Positions 58,309 to 64,000 of a stretch of 64,000 bases of DNA are shown here, piece by piece. Numbering within the stretch: position 1 is the stretch's first letter; the number at the start of each line of letters is the position of its first letter. The stretch comes from Brevundimonas sp. UBA4553 (GTDB taxonomy: Bacteria > Pseudomonadota > Alphaproteobacteria > Caulobacterales > Caulobacteraceae), in assembly GCF_002387245.1 (NCBI RefSeq), contig NZ_DGLD01000001.1, forward strand, positions 1 through 64,000, written 5' to 3'. The notes beneath the pieces are model-generated. The model saw only the letters and a program-made list of their open reading frames with translations, ran no database searches and had not been told where the DNA came from. Made by a program: the position numbers and the translations under genes.

Positions 58309-60786
58309 ATGTCCGTCGCCCTCGCGCTCGGCCAACGCGCCTGGTCCACCGCCCGCATCGTCTGGGCGGCGCCCTTCGCCGTGCGGTTCCGCGGCGTCCT
58401 GCAAGCCCTGCTGGCCACCCTGCTGCTGGTCGCCATGATCTCGTGGAACCCGGCCGATCCCAGCTGGAACGCCGCCTCGACGCAGGGGCCGACCAACTGG
58501 CTCGGCGCGACCGGCGCGACCTTCGCCGACCTGATGATGCAGTCGCTGGGACTGGCCGCCTGGCCCGCCGTCCTGCTGCTGATCGCCTTTGGTCTGGCGG
58601 TCGCGGTCGGCGACGCCCTGCAACATCGACTACAGCCCACGGCCTTCAAGATCTTCTGCGCCGTCGCGGGCGTCCTGCTGCTGTCGGCCGCCCTGTCGGC
58701 GCTGGCGGCGCCCGCGCGATGGCCGCTCGCCGCCGGTCTGGGCGGCCTGTGGGGCGACGGGGTGACCGGCCTGTCGGCGCAGGGTCTGGCCGCCGTACAC
58801 GTGCCGGCTGGACGCTGGATCGTCGGGGGCCTGTTCCTGGTCCTGGGTCTGTGGGGCTTGGGCTACGCCGTGGGCCTGCGCCTGCGCGACTTCACCGACA
58901 CCGCCGGCTGGGCCGCCGAGAAGAACGCCGCCCGGCGCGCCCAGCAGGCGGAGCGTCCCGCCAAGCCGGCGCGCGCCGTGGCTGAGGCGGCGCCCGCCGC
59001 CGCGGCCGCCCCGCGCCGACCGCGCCGCGTCCATGAACAGCCGGAGACCGTGCCGGTCCCCACGTCCGCCGACCTCGAGGCTGACGACCACTATGCGGCC
59101 GATCCGTACGCCGACGACGAACCGGCCGCCTACGCCCCCCCCTGGGAGGGCGCGGCCCCCGCCGCCCCGATCGCCCCGCCCTCGGCCCGCGCGCCCAAGT
59201 CGGTCGAGCCGCGCGTGGCGGCCGTCAAGGCGCCCAAGCCTCGCAGCGACGCGGACCAGCAGACCTTCGACTTCGAGCCCGGCGAGGGCTTCGACCTGCC
59301 GTCGCTCGGCATCCTGGCCAAGCCCGGCCAGCGCGGCGGGGCGGTGGACGAGGAGTCGCTGAAACAGAACGCCAAGATGCTGGAAGGCGTGCTGCAGGAG
59401 TTCGGCGTGCGCGGCGTGATCGACCAGATCCGCCCCGGCCCCGTCGTCACCCTCTATGAACTGGTCCCGGCGCCCGGCGTGAAGCACGGCCGCGTCGTGG
59501 CCCTGGCCGACGACATCGCCCGCTCCATGTCGGCCCGCGCCTGCCGCATCTCGGTCGTGCAGGGCCGCAACGCCATCGGCATCGAGCTGCCCAACGCCAA
59601 GCGCGAGACCGTCTATCTGCGCGATCTGCTGGCCTCAGGCGAGTACGACAAGAAGAGCCACCTGCTGCCCCTGGCCCTGGGCGAAACCATCGGCGGCGAG
59701 CCCTATGTCGCCGACCTGGCGCGGATGCCCCACCTGCTGATCGCGGGCACCACCGGCTCGGGCAAGTCGGTCGGGGTCAACGCCATGATCCTGTCGATCC
59801 TGTTCCGTCATTCGCCCGCCGAGTGCCGCTTCATCATGATCGACCCCAAGATGCTGGAGCTGTCGGTCTATGACGGCATTCCGCACCTGCTGGCGCCGGT
59901 CGTGACCGATCCCAAGAAGGCGGTCGTGGCCCTGAAGTGGACCGTGCGCGAGATGGAGGACCGCTATCGCCGGATGTCCAAGCTCGGCGTCCGCAACGTC
60001 GCCAGCTATAACGAGCGCGCCCGCGAGGCTCAGGAAAAGGGCGAGCACTTCGAACGCACCGTCCAGACCGGCTTCGACGAGCAGGGCCGCCCCGTCTACG
60101 AGAGCGAGAAGATCCGCCCCGAGCCCATGCCCTATCTGGTCGTCGTCATGGACGAGATGGCCGACCTCATGCTGGTCGCGGGCAAGGACGTGGAGGGCGC
60201 GGTGCAACGCCTGGCCCAGATGGCGCGCGCGGCGGGCATCCACCTGATCATGGCGACGCAGCGCCCCTCGGTGGACGTCATCACCGGCACCATCAAGGCC
60301 AACTTCCCGACCCGGATCTCCTTCCAGGTCACCTCCAAGATCGACAGCCGCACCATCCTGGGCGAACAGGGCGGCGAGCAGCTGCTGGGTCAGGGCGACA
60401 TGCTCTACATGGCCGGCGGCGGCCGTATCACCCGCCTGCACGGCCCCTTCGTCACCGACCAGGAAGTCGAGGAGGTGTGCAAGCACCTGCGCCTCCAGGC
60501 CGAGCCCGACTACCTCGACCTGATCACCGACGAGCCGGACGGCGACGGCGACGGAGCCATGGGCGGCGACGGCGACGGCATGTCCGGCGACGACCTCTAC
60601 GACCGCGCCGTGGCCGTGGTCACCCGCGACCGCAAGGCCTCCACCTCCTACATCCAGCGCCGCCTGCAGATCGGCTACAACCGCGCCGCCACCCTGATCG
60701 AGCGCATGGAGCAGGAAGGCGTCGTCAGCCCCGCCAACCACGCCGGCAAGCGCGACATCCTGGCCGGCCCGCCGCCCATGGTGTGA
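58309..60786 (+). CDS. ftsK: DNA translocase FtsK
   Basis: Moves chromosome dimers through the septum and activates XerCD at dif. The 825-residue product has four N-terminal membrane helices (about 20-185), a Pro/Ala-rich linker (about 190-340), the alpha/beta motor with Walker A LIAGTTGSGKSVGVNAMI near 480 and Walker B VVVMDEMADLMLVAG near 615, and a C-terminal gamma DNA-reading domain (STSYIQRRLQIGYNRAATLIERMEQEGVV). Start at ATG 58309. Confidence 0.97.
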   Translation: MSVALALGQRAWSTARIVWAAPFAVRFRGVLQALLATLLLVAMISWNPADPSWNAASTQGPTNWLGATGATFADLMMQSLGLAAWPAVLLLIAFGLAVAVGDALQHRLQPTAFKIFCAVAGVLLLSAALSALAAPARWPLAAGLGGLWGDGVTGLSAQGLAAVHVPAGRWIVGGLFLVLGLWGLGYAVGLRLRDFTDTAGWAAEKNAARRAQQAERPAKPARAVAEAAPAAAAAPRRPRRVHEQPETVPVPTSADLEADDHYAADPYADDEPAAYAPPWEGAAPAAPIAPPSARAPKSVEPRVAAVKAPKPRSDADQQTFDFEPGEGFDLPSLGILAKPGQRGGAVDEESLKQNAKMLEGVLQEFGVRGVIDQIRPGPVVTLYELVPAPGVKHGRVVALADDIARSMSARACRISVVQGRNAIGIELPNAKRETVYLRDLLASGEYDKKSHLLPLALGETIGGEPYVADLARMPHLLIAGTTGSGKSVGVNAMILSILFRHSPAECRFIMIDPKMLELSVYDGIPHLLAPVVTDPKKAVVALKWTVREMEDRYRRMSKLGVRNVASYNERAREAQEKGEHFERTVQTGFDEQGRPVYESEKIRPEPMPYLVVVMDEMADLMLVAGKDVEGAVQRLAQMARAAGIHLIMATQRPSVDVITGTIKANFPTRISFQVTSKIDSRTILGEQGGEQLLGQGDMLYMAGGGRITRLHGPFVTDQEVEEVCKHLRLQAEPDYLDLITDEPDGDGDGAMGGDGDGMSGDDLYDRAVAVVTRDRKASTSYIQRRLQIGYNRAATLIERMEQEGVVSPANHAGKRDILAGPPPMV

Positions 60787-60861
60787 TCGGCTTGGCATGG
60801 CCAGAAGCCGTGCAACCGATCTCGTCCGGCCGCCCCACGCAATTGATCCGTGAGTTTTTCC

Positions 60862-61257
60862 ATGCTTATCGCCATCCTGACAGCCGCCGCCATGCTGACT
60901 TCCGACAGCGCGCCTCAACAGTTCGATCTCCTTTGCACAGGCCTCCAGGACTTCAGCAAACGCAGACCCGAGGCCAAGGATGACATTCGTTTCCGGGTCG
61001 ATCTGAAGAACAGGCGCTATTGCCTCAGCACCTGTCGCGATACCCGTGTGCTGAACGTCTATCCGCAACACCTCGCGTTTGACGAAACAGACGCAATGCT
61101 CGGCGGGTCTCGCCTGCAGACAAGGATGAGCGTGGATCGAATGACCGGCGCCTACACATCTATCGCCTACATGAGCGGGCGACTGATGGAGGACACCAAG
61201 GGTCAATGTTCGGTTCAGCCCTACACCGGGCCCGTCCTCGGCGAGCGCCTGTTCTAA
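60862..61257 (+). CDS. Hypothetical secreted cysteine-bearing protein
   Basis: A 131-residue product from ATG 60862 (a GTG at 60850 is also in frame). A short hydrophobic start (LIAILTAAAMLTSDSA) may be a signal peptide. Four cysteines in LLCTGL, RYCLSTCRD and GQCSVQ could form two disulfides. Base composition is lower in GC and codon use more AT-ended than in ftsK and lolA on either side, suggesting foreign origin. No known family. Confidence 0.6.
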   Translation: MLIAILTAAAMLTSDSAPQQFDLLCTGLQDFSKRRPEAKDDIRFRVDLKNRRYCLSTCRDTRVLNVYPQHLAFDETDAMLGGSRLQTRMSVDRMTGAYTSIAYMSGRLMEDTKGQCSVQPYTGPVLGERLF

Positions 61258-61424
61258 GTCGAACCAGACACGAACGCCGGGCTTTGGAAGGGCGGTGTGG
61301 CTGAAACCATGAACAGCGCTTCATCGGAGCGCCGAAATATGGTCAGGCTGGCGTCATGGGGTCGCCGTCTGCCTGCGGCTTGATGACCCTCCGAACATCA
61401 TCCCGAACGGGAGAAGAAGAAGAC

Positions 61425-62060
61425 ATGACCCTTTCACGCCGCGCCTTCGGTTTCAGCGCCGCCGCCCTGGCGGTCATCGCCGCCGCGCCCGCCTCGGCCC
61501 AGTCCAGCCTGTCCGCCGAGGATCAGGCGACCCTGCGTCAGGCCCAGGCCTATCTGACGGCCCTGACCGCGGCCCAGGGCGACTTTGTCGAGACCGGCCC
61601 CGGCGGCCAGCGCCGCACCGGCAAGTTCTGGCTGCAGCGTCCCGGCAAGATGCGTTTCGAATACGCCGAGCCGGCGGGCCTGCTGGTCGTGGCCGACGGC
61701 AACAACGTCAAACGCTATGATCCGCGCCTGAACGTCTTCCGCCAGGTGCCGCTGGCGGCCACGCCGCTGTCGACCTTCCTGGCCCGCGAGGTCCGTCTGG
61801 ATCAGGGCGTGCGGATCGATCGCGTCACCCGCATGGAGTCCGGCGCCTTCGCCATCACCGCCCGGGATGCGTCCAAGCCGGCCGAGGGGTCGGTCATCCT
61901 GGCCTTCGCCGGATCGCCGCTGCGGCTGCAGGAATGGAGCATCACGGACGCCCAGGGATCACGCACCCGCATCCAGCTGACGTCGCTGCGCCCTGCCTCG
62001 GGCCTGGCCGCCAGCCTGTTCCAGCTGCGCGATCCGACCCGTCGCCCCAGCCGCAACTAG
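61425..62060 (+). CDS. lolA: Outer-membrane lipoprotein carrier protein LolA
   Basis: Periplasmic chaperone that carries lipoproteins from LolCDE to the outer membrane. The 211-residue product has a Tat-like signal (MTLSRRAFGFSAAALAVIAA, cut after ASAQ) rather than the usual Sec signal. LolA blocks: QGDFVETGPGGQRRTGKFWLQRPGKMRFEYAEPAGLLVVADG and LSTFLAREV. ATG 61425 follows GGGAGAAGAAGAAGAC. An adjacent ftsK is typical of proteobacteria; here one gene lies between. Confidence 0.92.
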   Translation: MTLSRRAFGFSAAALAVIAAAPASAQSSLSAEDQATLRQAQAYLTALTAAQGDFVETGPGGQRRTGKFWLQRPGKMRFEYAEPAGLLVVADGNNVKRYDPRLNVFRQVPLAATPLSTFLAREVRLDQGVRIDRVTRMESGAFAITARDASKPAEGSVILAFAGSPLRLQEWSITDAQGSRTRIQLTSLRPASGLAASLFQLRDPTRRPSRN

Positions 62061-62116
62061 GCCGCAACCAAGACGCGCGTCACACGGCTGGCACAGCCCT
62101 GACGTCTTTTCTTGAT

Positions 62117-62249
62117 TTGACTTTTTTCTCGCCTGTGACATTCTGACAACAGAACGGCGGCGGCCGTTCTGTCCGCCATGGAATCATCCCCTCCCGGCGG
62201 CGAGAGAGACGAACTCATCAGCGCCCGGACCCGTTCCGGGCGCTTTTTT
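62117..62249 (+). ncRNA. Candidate small RNA between lolA and xthA
   Basis: A possible -35 TTGACT (62117-62122) with a weak -10 at about 62140-62145 would start a transcript near 62150. This opens with a 9-bp hairpin CAGAACGGC-GGCG-GCCGTTCTG (62150-62171), then an unpaired CCCCTCCC (62188-62195), an anti-Shine-Dalgarno motif common in alphaproteobacterial sRNAs, and ends in a textbook terminator (62221-62249). No convincing ORF lies inside. The predicted RNA is about 95-100 nt; expression unproven. Confidence 0.4.
62221..62249 (+). terminator. Rho-independent terminator before xthA
   Basis: GCGCCCGGA-CCCGT-TCCGGGCGC (9-bp stem) followed by TTTTTT on the plus strand. It ends 28 bases before the xthA ATG, so xthA needs its own promoter within about 30 bases or read-through. 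Confidence 0.93.
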
Positions 62250-62277
62250 CGTGACCCAGCCATGCTAAGGCCGCGCC

Positions 62278-63081
62278 ATGACCCTTCGTATCGTCACCTG
62301 GAACATCAACTCCGTCCGCCTGCGCGTCGACCAGGTCGCCCGCTTCGTCGCCGAATATTCCCCCGACGTCCTCTGCCTGCAGGAAATCAAGTGCACCGAG
62401 GACCAGTTCCCGCGGGAAGCGTTCGAACAGATGGGCCTGCCCTACCTGAAGATCCGCGGCCAGAAAGGCTGGCACGGCGTCGCCATCGCCAGCAGGCTGC
62501 CCATTCTCGACGGCGAAGGCCCCGCCCTCGACGTCTGCCGCGAAGGCCATGGTCGCTGCGTCTCGGGACTGATCGGAGGGGTGGAGGTGCAGAACTTCTA
62601 CATCCCGGCCGGCGGCGACATTCCCGACCGCAAGCTGAACCCGAAGTTCGATCACAAGATGGACTTCTACGAGCGCCTGACCGCCGAGATGAAGACGCGT
62701 GACCGGCAGCGGCCACTGGTCCTGGCTGGCGACTTCAACATCGCGCCGGGCGACAACGACGTCTTCAATCACAAGTTCATGCTGAAGGTGGTCAGCCACA
62801 CCCCGGGCGAGATCGAGACCCTGCGCCGGCTTCAGGACGCGGGCGGCTTTGCGGATGTCGTCCGCGACCAGATCCCGGACCCGGTCAAGCTGGCCAGCTG
62901 GTGGAGCTATCGCGCCAAGGACTTCCGGGTCTCGAACCGGGGCCTGCGACTGGACCACCTGTGGACCTCGCCCGGCCTGACGCCCGCCGTGGTCAAGGGC
63001 AGCGCGCGCATCCTCGACACGGTGCGCGAATGGGAACGGCCCAGCGACCATGCGCCGGTCGTGATGGACCTGGACGTTTGA
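62278..63081 (+). CDS. xthA: Exodeoxyribonuclease III
   Basis: AP endonuclease and 3'-repair exonuclease. The 267-residue product has the metal-site RIVTWNINSVRLRV, the catalytic Glu in VLCLQEIKCTEDQFP near 36, LAGDFNIAPGDNDVFN near 155, and the catalytic His/Asp in PSDHAPVVMDLDV at the end. ATG 62278 lies shortly after the terminator. Confidence 0.96.
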   Translation: MTLRIVTWNINSVRLRVDQVARFVAEYSPDVLCLQEIKCTEDQFPREAFEQMGLPYLKIRGQKGWHGVAIASRLPILDGEGPALDVCREGHGRCVSGLIGGVEVQNFYIPAGGDIPDRKLNPKFDHKMDFYERLTAEMKTRDRQRPLVLAGDFNIAPGDNDVFNHKFMLKVVSHTPGEIETLRRLQDAGGFADVVRDQIPDPVKLASWWSYRAKDFRVSNRGLRLDHLWTSPGLTPAVVKGSARILDTVREWERPSDHAPVVMDLDV

Positions 63082-63088
63082 TCCCGGT

Positions 63089-64000
63089 CTAGAAGGGGAA
63101 GAAGAGGGGAATGGCGACCATGGCCGCCGCCCAGGTGATCAGGTTCAATGGCAACCCCACCCGGACGAAATCCAGATAGCTGTAGCCGCCCATCTGATAG
63201 ACGAGCACATTGGTCTGATAGCCGAAGGGCGTGGCGAAGGCGGCGGAAGCGGCCATCATCACAGTCACCAGGAAGGGTCGAGGATCGACGCCCAGGCTCT
63301 CGGCCAGCGCCACCGCAATCGGCGTCACCAGCACCGCCACCGTGGCATTTGACAGAAGCTCGGTCGCGAACAACGTCACGCCATAGAGCACGATCAGGGC
63401 GCCGAGCGGGCCAAAGGGGCGGATCACCTCGATCAACAAACCCGCGCCCTGGGCCGCCAACCCCGTCACCTCGATGGCCGTGCCGACGACCACCATGCCG
63501 GCGATCAGCAGCAGAATATCGGGCTTCAGCCCCGAATAGGCCTCGTCCGGCGTCAGCACGCCCAGCAGAATCAGGGCCACGGCCCCGGCGAAGGCGGCCG
63601 CCGCGATGGGGGCCACCCCCAGCCCCGCCGCCGCCACCACCAGGACGAAGATCGTCAGCGCGATCAGGGCGCGCCGCCACTGTAGCGGTCGATCCGCCGA
63701 GGCGTACATCTCGACATCGCCCAGATGGGCGTCGCCCGTGCCGTCTCGTTGGCTGCGGCTTTCGCCCAGAAGGGCCGGCAGGGAGAAGGGCAGCCGCCAG
63801 CGGCCCAGGCGCGGGCGGCGCGCCGCCGCCAGAGCCTCGGCCTCCATCCGCGCGCGCTCGGCCTCGGCTTCCTCATCCAGGCTGGCCGTGCGCCCCAGCT
63901 GACGCGCGCCGACGAAGTAGAGCCAGAGCCCGCCGACCACGGCGATGACCAGGCCGACAGGGGTGATCTCGAACAGGCTGAAGACCGGCTGGCCGGCGTT
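63089..64000 (-). CDS. SLC13/DASS-family permease, C-terminal part (cut by right edge)
   Basis: An anion/sodium symporter-type inner-membrane protein; about 304 codons are visible and the N-terminus lies beyond the window. After a charged cytoplasmic linker (SLDEEAEAERARMEAEALAAA) come several membrane segments including the family blocks GLKPDILLLIAGMVVVGTAIE and TELLSNATVAVLVTPIAVALAESL (the SNT motif) and a second ATPFGYQTNVLVYQMGGY near the end. Substrate (sulfate, dicarboxylate or other) unknown. It is tail to tail with xthA. Confidence 0.88.
   Translation of the reverse strand, partial: NAGQPVFSLFEITPVGLVIAVVGGLWLYFVGARQLGRTASLDEEAEAERARMEAEALAAARRPRLGRWRLPFSLPALLGESRSQRDGTGDAHLGDVEMYASADRPLQWRRALIALTIFVLVVAAAGLGVAPIAAAAFAGAVALILLGVLTPDEAYSGLKPDILLLIAGMVVVGTAIEVTGLAAQGAGLLIEVIRPFGPLGALIVLYGVTLFATELLSNATVAVLVTPIAVALAESLGVDPRPFLVTVMMAASAAFATPFGYQTNVLVYQMGGYSYLDFVRVGLPLNLITWAAAMVAIPLFFPF

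Noticed and set aside
61311..61384. 24-codon frame between the cysteine-bearing protein gene and lolA
   Set aside because: No ribosome-binding site and very short; likely chance.
62178..62270. Short frame MESSPPGGERDELIS... running through the terminator
   Set aside because: It reads straight through a strong hairpin and T-run and has no ribosome-binding site; the segment makes more sense as RNA.

Overview
This is high-GC (roughly two-thirds G+C), densely coded chromosomal DNA from an alphaproteobacterium. Gene content and gene neighbours point to Caulobacterales, most likely Brevundimonas or a close relative. The clues are the gpsA-tsaD/hemC-hemD divergon, the cnoX, LON-domain and Trm112 row next to a UbiH-type monooxygenase, a CC0125/CC1285-type lipoprotein, an HWE-family histidine kinase with an MHYT sensor, and the ccmC-ccmD-ccmG set. 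No IS element, prophage, CRISPR array, rRNA or replication origin was seen. No gene-free stretch exceeds about 260 bases. The longest gaps (15248-15446, 20531-20717, 22304-22501, 47836-48034, 51945-52165, 53957-54181, 62061-62277) hold promoters, hairpins or repeats, or show nothing recognisable (53957-54181 in particular).

Layout. 1-7.1 kb: a chemoreceptor cut by the left edge, trmB, htpX, an SDHAF4-like factor, a tyrosine/proline-rich secreted protein, pyrF, a MarC-type membrane protein, and an Rrf2 regulator with an SDR oxidoreductase. 7.2-13.2 kb: an APH-type phosphotransferase and glpK, divergent from a threonine/serine dehydratase, a MaoC hydratase and an MHYT-PAS-HWE kinase. 13.1-17.1 kb: surface-sugar genes (Gfo/Idh/MocA oxidoreductase, DegT/WbpE aminotransferase, AGE-family isomerase, GmhB-like phosphatase). 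17.1-27.7 kb: an alpha/beta hydrolase, a PhnA-domain protein, nadE, ftsY, yciB, a MarR protein with a histone-like tail, ccmC-ccmD-ccmG, a PfkB kinase, an ATP-grasp enzyme and nth. 27.8-34.2 kb: a secreted amidohydrolase, an EmrA/EmrB-type efflux operon with its own TetR gene and a candidate operator, a creatininase-family enzyme, a phasin-like protein and a 53-residue acidic protein. 34.2-43.9 kb: a Rieske protein, gpsA, tsaD, hemC, hemD, tRNA-Thr(CGU), a Tat-exported GH95 fucosidase, metK with a palindromic upstream site, and argG. 43.9-50.7 kb: a sorbosone-dehydrogenase-like protein, two related secreted proteins in tandem, a LysE exporter, the CC0125-type lipoprotein, a DUF6065-like protein, a YbaK/ProX editing protein, a 51-residue protein and a ParD-like/map bicistron. 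50.8-64 kb: an MFS transporter, a histidine-rich TPR protein, cnoX, a LON-domain protein, a Trm112 protein, three tiny overlapping genes, ubiH-like, ftsK, lolA, a possible small RNA, xthA and an SLC13 permease cut by the right edge.

Most genes are ordinary housekeeping. The parts that deserve attention are: a dispersed nested-hairpin repeat (seven copies, all in the same orientation, with compensatory arm changes); the lipoprotein promoter at 47.2 kb, where a GGAAC-N16-CGTT promoter overlaps four CGTTCA direct repeats; the ParD-like/methionine aminopeptidase bicistron behind a perfect palindrome; the translationally coupled mini-operon at 56.1-56.6 kb; and a candidate small RNA between lolA and xthA.
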